Shown one piece after another: positions 1 to 5,426 of a stretch of DNA of 8,440 nucleotides. Source of the DNA: Candidatus Omnitrophota bacterium (GTDB taxonomy: Bacteria > Omnitrophota > Gorgyraeia > Aquiviventales > Aquiviventaceae); contig JACPAW010000016.1 of NCBI GenBank assembly GCA_016180605.1, positions 1 to 8,440 of the forward strand. Reading direction: 5' to 3'. Below the pieces are notes generated by a model, which was not told the origin of the DNA, searched no databases, and saw nothing but the letters and a program-made list of their open reading frames with translations. How positions within the stretch are numbered: position 1 is the stretch's first letter; each line of letters opens with the position of its first letter. Both the position numbers and the translations under genes were made by a program.

Positions 1-748
1 TAACGAACTGGGCAGGCGATAAGAACTGCTGCACCGAGCGCGCCAAATAGGTAAAAGGCCAGCACTTGCCTGTTAAGAGAAATCCGATCGTGCGTGCGAT
101 CGTGAATAAAAAGGACTCGTAAGCGCCTCGCAAAAGAAAATGGGAGGGACGACCCGTTTCTAGGATAATCAATCTTCCGCCGCAGCGCAAGACGCGGGTC
201 ATTTCCTTAAGTCCAAGGCCTAGGTCGCTCAGGTTGCGCGTGGAAAAGCCAATCGTGACCCGGTCAAAGGTTTCATCGGCGAAAGGAAGACGCTGAGCAT
301 CCGCCTGGCACCAGGCAAGGCCTATTAGGCGACTCCGTCCGCCTTCGCAGGAAACCCCGGCTGTGGTCGAGGAAGAATGCGGAACTCCTGCTTCGGCGAG
401 ATGTCGCCCCCGAGCATGAAGGCGGATGCCTGGGGGGCTCCACTTGCGCTGTGCGATCGCCAGCATGGATGGATTCATATCGACGCCAATCACCAGGCCG
501 CGGTCTTGCAGGCGCTTAGCACAGAGGATTGCCAGGTCTCCGGTTCCCGCGCATACATCCAGGATGCGCAAACCAGGCTGTATTCCCCCATGTCGAATGG
601 CCGTTTTGCGCCAAATCTGATCCATTCCACAGCTTGCTAGGCGGTTGAACCAATCGTAGCGGCTGGCAATGCGGGTAAATAACGCCTGGATAAATGGCCG
701 CTTACTTTGGCCTTGCGGCAGCTTTACCTCATCCAAGATGGCCTTCAT
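1..748 (-). CDS. ubiE: UbiE/MenG-type quinone C-methyltransferase (3' end beyond window)
   Basis: SAM-dependent methyltransferase expected to methylate demethylmenaquinone (or a ubiquinone precursor) late in quinone synthesis. The frame is open from ATG 748 to the window edge (249 codons seen), so the C-terminus is missing. Visible motifs are the N-terminal FxxIASRYDWFNRL segment (~24-37), SAM motif I LDVCAGTGDLA (~63-73), the acidic GVDMNPSML after strand 2 (~88-96), ADAQRLPFADETFD (~149-162), FSTRNLSD (~168-175, family FGLRN) and VLRCGGRLIILE (~187-197). The ATG overlaps the hemL stop as ATGA; only a weak Shine-Dalgarno (SD) is visible, so translation probably depends on hemL. Odd: about 45 residues separate QRK (102) from QAD (148) where the family has roughly 14; the extra part coincides with a nested palindrome. 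Menaquinone versus ubiquinone specificity cannot be read from sequence. Confidence 0.9.
   Translation of the reverse strand, partial: MKAILDEVKLPQGQSKRPFIQALFTRIASRYDWFNRLASCGMDQIWRKTAIRHGGIQPGLRILDVCAGTGDLAILCAKRLQDRGLVIGVDMNPSMLAIAQRKWSPPGIRLHARGRHLAEAGVPHSSSTTAGVSCEGGRSRLIGLAWCQADAQRLPFADETFDRVTIGFSTRNLSDLGLGLKEMTRVLRCGGRLIILETGRPSHFLLRGAYESFLFTIARTIGFLLTGKCWPFTYLARSVQQFLSPAQFV
297..429. repeat. Nested palindromic in-frame insertion inside ubiE
   Basis: Three inverted-repeat pairs nest around one centre: GCATCCGCC 297-305 with GGCGGATGC 421-429, GGCGAC 328-333 with GTCGCC 403-408, and GCAGGA 347-352 with TCCTGC 386-391. The left arm also holds GCCTGG-CA-CCAGGC (304-317). The core 328-408 is 81 nt, or 27 codons, and keeps the frame. 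It encodes about residues 114-141 of UbiE, a Ser/Thr/Gly/Arg-rich stretch absent from typical family members. It resembles the coding palindromic elements known from Rickettsia, but no family is recognised here. Confidence 0.6.
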
Positions 749-1998
749 GCTTTACCGGCTGCGTCAAAAGCATGGGCGGAAGCCACGATGAATTTCTTAA
801 TATCGGATTCCGAATGCTTAGCCGATAGGAAGATGGCTTCAAAGGGAGATGGGGGAATGAGGATTCCCTGCTCGCGCAGCACATTCGCCCATCGGGCAAA
901 ACGCACCCGGTTGCATAAGAGGACTTCTTCTTCATTGCGTACCGGCCGATTGCTGAAGAACACCGTCAACATCGACCCGATCCGATTGATTTGGATTGGC
1001 ACGCCAGAGCGGTTTGCTTGGAGCAACAATCCTTGTTCCAACTGTGCTCCCAAGCGTTCCAAACGACGATACGGCGGATGCCTCTTGAGTTCTTTAAGGG
1101 TTGCCATTCCAGTCTGCATGACCAAAGGATGTCCGGCGAATGTTCCGCCGTGGAATACATTTCCTTCCGGAGCCAGCAGCGTCATGATCTGTTCGCTGCC
1201 GCCTACGGCTCCAATGGGCAGCCCTCCGCCTATGATTTTTCCAAAGGTGGTCAAATCCGGCAGTACCCCAAAGCGCTCTTGGGCGCCGCCTAAACCCAAG
1301 CGAAAACCGGTCACCACCTCATCAAAAATAAGAAGGATTCCGTGTGCGGTGGTGAGCCGGCGCAAATTCTGTAAGAACTCTATCTGGGGAACGATGACAC
1401 CCATATTGGCCGCGACAGGTTCGATGATGACCGCCGCGATGGAATCCGCCTGCTGCTGGATGGCTTGCTCAGCAGCTTGTAAATCCTGGTAAGGAAGACG
1501 CAGCAGCTCATCCCCTAGAGACTCCGGAATTCCTTTCGTGCTTGCCGCCATGAGGCTATCACTATGGCCGTGGTAAGCCCCTTGAAAGACCAAGATCTTT
1601 GAGCGACCCGTTGCCGCCCGGGCAAGGCGAATGGCGATCATGCAAGCCTCAGTACCGGAAACCGTAAAGCGCACGCGCTGCAGAGTTGGGACCGCTTCTA
1701 TCATCAATCGGGCAAGCTCTACTTCATAGGGAGAGCTCAGGCCCAACGGCCAGTTGCGGCTTAAGGCAGAGCGCATGGTCCTAAGTACTACAGGATGAAC
1801 GTGCCCTAGGATCAGAGCTCCCCAGCCTGAAATAAAATCGATCCAGGTATGCCCTGCCGGATCCTGAACAGAGACCCCTGCGCCATGAGCGAGAATGACA
1901 AAGGGTGCCTGGACATGGCGGAAAGCGCGCACGGGACTGTTGACTCCGCCAACGAGAACGTTCTGTGCTTTTTTAACGCTTGCAAGATTAGAACCCAT
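745..1998 (-). CDS. hemL: Glutamate-1-semialdehyde 2,1-aminomutase
   Basis: PLP enzyme converting glutamate-1-semialdehyde to 5-aminolevulinate, the second step of the C5 route; it needs a glutamyl-tRNA reductase (HemA), which is not in this window. The 417-residue product is close to the usual ~425-430. Signatures are VGGVNSPVRAF (~16-26), the phosphate-binding SGTEA (~114-118), YHGHSDSLM (~142-150), LLIFDEVVTGFRLGLGGAQ (~222-240) with the cofactor Asp226, and the Schiff-base Lys254 in TFGKIIGGGLPIGAVGG. Start: ATG 1998 shares its A with the hemB stop (TGATG); a TTG one codon upstream is less likely. The 3' end overlaps the ubiE start by 4 nt. Small deviations such as GTFAGHPL, where the family usually has Asn before PL, look tolerable. 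The gene appears intact. Confidence 0.97.
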   Translation of the reverse strand: MGSNLASVKKAQNVLVGGVNSPVRAFRHVQAPFVILAHGAGVSVQDPAGHTWIDFISGWGALILGHVHPVVLRTMRSALSRNWPLGLSSPYEVELARLMIEAVPTLQRVRFTVSGTEACMIAIRLARAATGRSKILVFQGAYHGHSDSLMAASTKGIPESLGDELLRLPYQDLQAAEQAIQQQADSIAAVIIEPVAANMGVIVPQIEFLQNLRRLTTAHGILLIFDEVVTGFRLGLGGAQERFGVLPDLTTFGKIIGGGLPIGAVGGSEQIMTLLAPEGNVFHGGTFAGHPLVMQTGMATLKELKRHPPYRRLERLGAQLEQGLLLQANRSGVPIQINRIGSMLTVFFSNRPVRNEEEVLLCNRVRFARWANVLREQGILIPPSPFEAIFLSAKHSESDIKKFIVASAHAFDAAGKA

Positions 1999-3074
1999 CA
2001 AACGTTAGACTTTCCCAAGATTTTCGCTGCTTCTTTTGCCCAGTAGGTAATGAGGATATCCGCACCGGCGCGTTTGATGCTCAATAGGATTTCCATCCAT
2101 ACCGGGCGCTCCGCAATCCAGCCACGCGATGCCGCAGCCTTGACCAAGGCGTATTCTCCGCTGACATTAAAAGCCGCCACCGGGTAGTTCAGCTCTTGCT
2201 TGACGCGCCGGATGATATCCAAATACGCCAAGGCCGGCTTGACCATCAGAATATCGGCTCCCTCTTCTATATCGCGCAACGCTTTTCGAATGGCCTCATC
2301 GCTGTTGGCAGGGTCCATCTGGTAGGAGCGGCGGTCGCCGATTTGAGGGGTCGAATCGACCGCATTGCGAAAAGGCCCGTAAAACGAAGAAGCGTATTTG
2401 GTGGAATAAGCCATGATGGGAATATGTTCAAAAGCCGCCGCATCCAATGCTTGGCGAATAGCCCCCACATTGCCATCCATCATATCCGAAGGGGCGATTA
2501 GATCCGCACCGGCTTGAGCATGCGACAGGGCTGTTTTGGAGAGAAGTTCCAGCGTGGCATCGTTATCGATCCACCAATCCCGCTCGTTTACTGGCATATT
2601 CCGACCGGGATCTCTACTCTTTTTTCTTATCTGTTTGCTGTGTGCTGTGTGCTGTTTGCCAGCCTTCTGTTTTAGCACTCCACAATGTCCGTGGCTCATA
2701 TACGCGCACAGGCAAACGTCGGTAATGATGAGAAGATCAGGCAATTGCTCTTTGATGGCTTCAATCGCTTTTTGGATAAGGCCATCTTTGGCGTACGCCC
2801 TGCTGGCCCGCTCGTCTTTCTTTTCCGCAAGGCCAAAGAGAAGAACAGCGCGGATTCCCAGCTTCACCAGTTGCCGACATTCTTCGACCGTTTGATCGAC
2901 CGAAAGCTGGAACTGGCCCGGCATGGAGGCAATGGGCGAGCGGATCTGCTTTCCTGGACGCACAAAAAGCGGCATCACGAGTTGATCCAAAGAAATCCGG
3001 GTTTCGCGGATTAAGGCCCGCAAAGGCTCCCATTGCCGCAAGCGATGCAGCCGAATCGGAGAATGGGAATTCAT
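1998..3074 (-). CDS. hemB: Porphobilinogen synthase (delta-aminolevulinate dehydratase) with a loop insertion
   Basis: Condenses two 5-aminolevulinate molecules to porphobilinogen. At 358 residues it is about 30 longer than the usual ~325. Visible are the PLFVRPG start (~35-41), the zinc-site pattern DVCLCAYMSHGHC (Cys121, Cys123, Cys131), the substrate Schiff-base lysines Lys226 (MAYSTKYASSFYGPFR) and Lys279 (MVKPALAYLD), and the C-terminal VSGEYAL. The three-cysteine motif indicates a Zn-dependent form. Residues ~135-167, between HCGVL and IDNDATLE, form an extra Lys/Arg/His-rich segment that contains a 7-nt tandem repeat at DNA level. The segment lies in the active-site lid region but leaves all catalytic residues in place, so activity is probable. 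ATG 3074 overlaps the cobA-hemD stop (ATGA), with a strong GGAGG SD inside the upstream gene. Confidence 0.96.
   Translation of the reverse strand: MNSHSPIRLHRLRQWEPLRALIRETRISLDQLVMPLFVRPGKQIRSPIASMPGQFQLSVDQTVEECRQLVKLGIRAVLLFGLAEKKDERASRAYAKDGLIQKAIEAIKEQLPDLLIITDVCLCAYMSHGHCGVLKQKAGKQHTAHSKQIRKKSRDPGRNMPVNERDWWIDNDATLELLSKTALSHAQAGADLIAPSDMMDGNVGAIRQALDAAAFEHIPIMAYSTKYASSFYGPFRNAVDSTPQIGDRRSYQMDPANSDEAIRKALRDIEEGADILMVKPALAYLDIIRRVKQELNYPVAAFNVSGEYALVKAAASRGWIAERPVWMEILLSIKRAGADILITYWAKEAAKILGKSNV
2637..2657. repeat. 7-nt tandem repeat (GCTGTGT-type, 3 units) inside hemB
   Basis: On the plus strand GCTGTGT occurs at 2637-2643 and 2644-2650, followed by GCTGTTT at 2651-2657; a degenerate TCTGTTT unit precedes it at 2630. 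The tract lies inside the extra segment of hemB and encodes a Gln/His/Ala/Ser run. Three units make 21 nt, so the frame is kept; loss or gain of a single unit would shift it. Confidence 0.75.
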
Positions 3075-4597
3075 GGAATGCTTCCTCCCTCCTGGATTGC
3101 ATCGATCAGGCCTTCGATGGTGGAAACTTTTGCTTCGGCGGTAACTTTTCCTCCAAGCTCGCGCACGGCAGCGGAAGTGACTGGTCCTATGGACACGAAT
3201 GGAATTTTCGGGAAAAGTCTTCCTTTTTTAAGGCGTGTGAGTGCTTGGTGGAGATGCTCGGCACAGCTAGCAGAAGTCACTGTGACTCCGTTGAAAGGTT
3301 TCTCCGTCATATCCTTAAGGCCTGAAAGCAAGTTCTCTGGAAGGTGATTGCGGTAGATCGCCAGTCGACTGACCCGAATACCCCGCTTTCTAAGTCCCAC
3401 TTCTAAGACGCTGCGGCTTTCCTTGGCACTCAGAATCAGTGCCGAAGAGCCCGAAGCATTCCGGGCTGGAAAATCCTGGATCATACCTTCTTGGCTGTAG
3501 CGCTTCGGGATGAAATCCACGTGGATTCCCATCGCTTCGATGGCTTGGGCGGTTTTAGGGCCGATGGCTGCAATATGGCAGCCGGATAACCATCGCAGGT
3601 CACGATGCAAGGGTTCTAGCATCCGGTAAAACCAAAAAATCCCTTCGGGACTGGTAAAAAATACCCAATCGGGCTTCTGAGTAGACTGAATGATGGCTTT
3701 AAAACGGCGGCTCACGCTTACAGCTTTTAACTCAATAGCGGCAAGCTCTTCGACCTCGGCTCCAAGTAGCTGCAGTTTTCTTACCAAGGCTTCTGCTTTA
3801 TCCGCTGCCCGGGTTACTAAAATCCGCTTTCCAAAAAGAGGTTTTTTTTCAAACCAAGCAAGTTCTCGCCGCAGCTTCACCACGTCTCCTACTACCAGAA
3901 CGGCAGGAGGATGTATTGCCGCTTGAGTGACCTTTTTTGCAATTGTTTTCAAATTACCGACTACGGTTCGCTGGTGGGCCGTAGTCCCCCACTCGATGAC
4001 GGCACAAGCAGTTAAGGCGGATCGGCCATGCTCTAAGAGCCGTGCCACGATTCCAGGCAGTGTGGTCAGCCCCATCAAAAATACCAAGGTATCGCAAGCG
4101 TTCGAAAGCAACTGCCAATCCAGCGAACTTTTTGACTTAAGAGGATCCTCATGCCCTGTGACTACCGCGAGTGAAGAGGAAATGCCGCGATGGGTTACCG
4201 GGATTCCGGCATAGGCGGATGCGGCAATGGCACTGCTGACACCGGGGACGACTTCATACTCAAGGCCGGCTTTTGTCAGCGCCAAGGCTTCCTCGCCTCC
4301 TCGGCCAAAGAGAAACGGATCGCCCCCTTTCAGGCGTACGACCCTTTTTCCGGCTTTGGCGGTTTGAATGAGGATATGGTTGATTTCGTTTTGAGTCGCA
4401 GAAGTAGCCCCATTTCCCTCTTTGCCTGCGTAGATTCGTTTTGCCTTCGGGGAGCAATGCCGCAGCACCGATCGAGAGACCAGATGATCAAAAACCACGA
4501 CGTCTGCTTGACGAAGAAGTTCCACTCCTCGAAGAGTCAAAAGACCCGGGTCTCCTGGCCCGGCTCCAACGAGATATACGGGATATTTTTTCTTCAT
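3071..4597 (-). CDS. cobA-hemD: Fused uroporphyrinogen-III C-methyltransferase / uroporphyrinogen-III synthase
   Basis: Bifunctional 508-residue protein. Residues ~5-245 are the SUMT (CobA) half that methylates uroporphyrinogen III at C2 and C7 to precorrin-2: VYLVGAGPGDPGLLT (~7-21), VVRLKGGDPFLFGRGGEE (~86-103), VPGVSSAIAASAYAGIPVTHR (~117-137), and VFLMGL (~172-177). Residues ~256-508 are HemD, which cyclises hydroxymethylbilane to uroporphyrinogen III: GKRILVTRA (~256-264), FFTSPEGIFWF, IAAIGPKTAQAIEAMG and VTVTSAS. The fusion places the heme/siroheme branch point on one polypeptide, a known arrangement in several phyla. The start ATG 4597 has AGGGA about 7 nt upstream. The 3' end overlaps hemB by 4 nt. 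It is preceded by a multi-stem leader (4627-4757), where regulation of this block may act. Both halves are near normal length. Confidence 0.96.
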   Translation of the reverse strand: MKKKYPVYLVGAGPGDPGLLTLRGVELLRQADVVVFDHLVSRSVLRHCSPKAKRIYAGKEGNGATSATQNEINHILIQTAKAGKRVVRLKGGDPFLFGRGGEEALALTKAGLEYEVVPGVSSAIAASAYAGIPVTHRGISSSLAVVTGHEDPLKSKSSLDWQLLSNACDTLVFLMGLTTLPGIVARLLEHGRSALTACAVIEWGTTAHQRTVVGNLKTIAKKVTQAAIHPPAVLVVGDVVKLRRELAWFEKKPLFGKRILVTRAADKAEALVRKLQLLGAEVEELAAIELKAVSVSRRFKAIIQSTQKPDWVFFTSPEGIFWFYRMLEPLHRDLRWLSGCHIAAIGPKTAQAIEAMGIHVDFIPKRYSQEGMIQDFPARNASGSSALILSAKESRSVLEVGLRKRGIRVSRLAIYRNHLPENLLSGLKDMTEKPFNGVTVTSASCAEHLHQALTRLKKGRLFPKIPFVSIGPVTSAAVRELGGKVTAEAKVSTIEGLIDAIQEGGSIP

Positions 4598-4626
4598 GTG
4601 TAGTCCCTAATAATAACTCGCGCCTG

Positions 4627-4757
4627 ATGGGGCTTGGCGCCTCCGCCCTCGCTTACGCTCGGGCTTCGGTCGGCCATCCGGCCCTCCCAAGGTAGGCCGA
4701 TGCTCCTATTCGTCGCATCAGCGTTGGATTTGGGTCGGGCCTCCTTTCAAGCCCCAT
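4627..4757 (-). other. Multi-stem structured leader/repeat upstream of cobA-hemD
   Basis: Read on the minus strand, a 10-bp outer stem (4748-4757 with 4627-4636, ATGGGGCTTG/CAAGCCCCAT) encloses three hairpins. The first is an 8-bp stem GCTGATGC/GCATCGGC (4715-4722 with 4696-4703, one G-T pair, 11-nt loop). The second is GGCC-GGAT-GGCC (4672-4683). The third, 4645-4664, reads GCCC-GA-GC-GTAA-GC-GA-GGGC, a GNRA tetraloop stem with tandem G-A mismatches, a pattern typical of folded RNA. The element ends 29 nt before the cobA-hemD start codon. It could be an RNA leader, a mobile REP-like element or tRNA-downstream debris. No cobalamin riboswitch box is recognised. Confidence 0.5.
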
Positions 4758-4777
4758 TCCATTACCGAGAGAAAACG

Positions 4778-4851
4778 CGCGCCCGACGGGGCTTGAACCC
4801 ATAACCTCCAGCTCCGGAGGCTGGCGCTCTATCCAATTGAGCTACGGGCGC
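4778..4851 (-). tRNA. tRNA-Arg, anticodon CCG (codon CGG)
   Basis: A complete cloverleaf of 74 nt without an encoded CCA. Acceptor stem GCGCCCG/CGGGCGC is perfect, with discriminator G. The D-arm is GCTC/GAGC with an AATTGGATA loop, the anticodon stem is CCAGC/GCTGG around loop CTCCGGA (anticodon CCG), and the T-arm is ATGGG-TTCAAGC-CCCGT with one T-G pair. It lies between the exported-protein gene and cobA-hemD on the same strand. Its 5' half recurs in broken form just upstream (4884-5065). No clear promoter or terminator is visible. Confidence 0.95.
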
Positions 4852-4883
4852 GTAAGTTGTCAAACTGTCGTGCGTCGGTTCAA

Positions 4884-4966
4884 GCCGACGCTCCATCCCC
4901 CGCCCTATCGCTTAAGACGCAAGGCGGGTCCGCCACGTTCTATGGCGGAAATTGAGCTATGGGCGC
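4884..4966 (-). pseudogene. Broken tRNA-Arg 5'-half copy, split in the D-loop (copy B)
   Basis: Positions 4950-4966 match the tRNA 5' end (GCGCCC-A-TAGCTCAATT, 16 of 17). Positions 4884-4898 match its D-arm plus first anticodon-stem strand imperfectly (12 of 15). The two parts are separated by about 51 nt (4899-4949) that contain the hairpin TCCGCCA/TGGCGGA and a CCCGCC/GGCGGG inverted repeat. No anticodon loop, T-arm or 3' acceptor strand follows, so it cannot be a working tRNA. A 7-bp hairpin, GCGTCGG-CTTGAA-CCGACGC (4872-4891), overlaps its inner end. Confidence 0.6.
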
Positions 4967-4972
4967 TAATAA

Positions 4973-5065
4973 CTGGCGCTCTATCTTCAGCCCCCGCGGT
5001 AGAGCCAGGAGCTGATCCGCCCCACCTCTCTATCCGTGGGGGCGGAAATTGAGCTACGGGCGCGT
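4973..5065 (-). pseudogene. Broken tRNA-Arg 5'-half copy, split in the D-loop (copy C)
   Basis: Positions 5047-5065 repeat the start of the intact tRNA with its leading ACGC, 19 of 19 bases identical. The match stops at CTCAATT, the same D-loop point as in copy B. An 11-nt GC-rich insert follows, then GGATAGAG (5028-5035), and a second D-arm copy GATAGAGCGCCAG (4973-4985) after more inverted D-arm sequence. Copies B and C share the block 4944-4966 / 5041-5063 (22 of 23 bases), including a common GGCGGA (plus strand) at the junction. Anticodon loop and 3' half are absent. Confidence 0.6.
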
Positions 5066-5097
5066 CGCTCGCTATCCTTGAATCTAGGGCTCGCTCC

Positions 5098-5128
5098 CCA
5101 GGAGGGGAAACGACGTTTCCCCTCCTGG
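5098..5128. repeat. Perfect 15-bp inverted repeat with a 1-nt centre
   Basis: CCAGGAGGGGAAACG, one A, then CGTTTCCCCTCCTGG: 31 nt, every base paired. No T-run follows on either strand, so it is not a standard intrinsic terminator; as DNA it is a strong cruciform candidate. A related imperfect hairpin sharing GGGGAAACG lies at 5220-5250. Confidence 0.85.
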
Positions 5129-5133
5129 CGTTC

Positions 5134-5160
5134 GCCGCCATCAGCCTATTGAGGGGCGGC
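5134..5160. repeat. GCCGCC/GGCGGC hairpin
   Basis: GCCGCC (5134-5139) is complementary to GGCGGC (5155-5160) around a 15-nt loop. It starts 5 nt after the perfect palindrome and is one of a series of hairpins through this gene-free stretch. No function is assigned. Confidence 0.45.
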
Positions 5161-5219
5161 TCACTGTTCTCCCCTTCCTAATCGGAACGTTTTAAAATCC
5201 AACCTTAGTCTGATTTGAT

Positions 5220-5250
5220 CGGAAAGGGGAAACGGGGTTTTCCCTTTCCG
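5220..5250. repeat. Imperfect inverted repeat, GGAAAGGGGAAAC/GTTTTCCCTTTCC type
   Basis: The left arm CGGAAAGGGGAAAC pairs with the right arm GTTTTCCCTTTCCG with one offset base. Its resemblance to the palindrome at 5098-5128 (shared GGGGAAACG) suggests two members of one hairpin family. A perfect 10-bp palindrome, CCTTATAAGG, follows at 5265-5274. No T-run typical of a terminator follows. Confidence 0.6.
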
Positions 5251-5313
5251 GCGCCAATCCCTTTCCTTATAAGGTAGTGGCTAGAACCTATCCCTAAACT
5301 TCGTTGAGGGTGA

Positions 5314-5416
5314 ACCCCGTACCACGGGCTTACGCCCGTGGCTTTCGAAAATACCCTTCGGGGTCGATTGCCACTTCCTCCCCGCCTTGACAGGCGGGGC
5401 TTCCGTGGTACGGGGT
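5314..5416. mobile_element. 103-nt multi-hairpin element, possible IS200/IS605-derived mini-element
   Basis: The ends are a 14-bp inverted repeat, ACCCCGTACCACGG (5314-5327) with CCGTGGTACGGGGT (5403-5416). Inside are three hairpins: CCACGGGC-TTAC-GCCCGTGG (5322-5341, overlapping the left end), ACCC-TTCG-GGGT (5353-5364, a UUCG tetraloop) and CCCCGCCT-TGAC-AGGCGGGG (5380-5399). Subterminal hairpins of this kind, especially the CCCCGCC..GGCGGGG-C-TTCC right end, resemble transposon ends of the IS200/IS605 family. No tnpA or tnpB is present and no target duplication is seen, which fits that family. A plain bidirectional hairpin terminator for the neighbouring small gene is the alternative. Confidence 0.45.
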
Positions 5417-5426
5417 GAAGGCGCGG

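Noticed and set aside
377..640. Plus-strand open frame of 87 codons
   Set aside because: It lies antisense to the UbiE SAM-binding region, whose minus-strand frame is open from 748 to the window edge.
707..1492. Plus-strand open frame of 261 codons
   Set aside because: Antisense to hemL, which carries all catalytic motifs; the plus-strand translation is Ser/Arg/Cys-rich and family-less.
1999..2001. TTG as hemL start
   Set aside because: The adjacent ATG at 1998 gives a TGATG junction with hemB and is the better initiation codon.
2536..3014. Two plus-strand frames over hemB
   Set aside because: Shadows of the hemB coding strand; no SD and no plausible protein.
3927..4603. Plus-strand frames over the CobA half
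   Set aside because: Antisense to conserved SUMT motifs; no independent support.
4598..4777. Cobalamin riboswitch before cobA-hemD
   Set aside because: No recognisable B12-box or conserved core; only generic stems are seen.
4856..4861. TTGACA (minus strand) just upstream of the tRNA as a -35 box
   Set aside because: A -10 at 17 bp would fall inside the tRNA gene and no TATAAT-like hexamer is there.
4944..5063. Regular repeats as a CRISPR array
   Set aside because: Only two copies of a tRNA-derived block with dissimilar flanks; no spacer pattern and no cas genes.
4837..5141. Small open frames on both strands in the tRNA-repeat region
   Set aside because: They run through tRNA copies and hairpins, and their Arg/Pro/Gly-rich composition follows from GC-rich palindromes.
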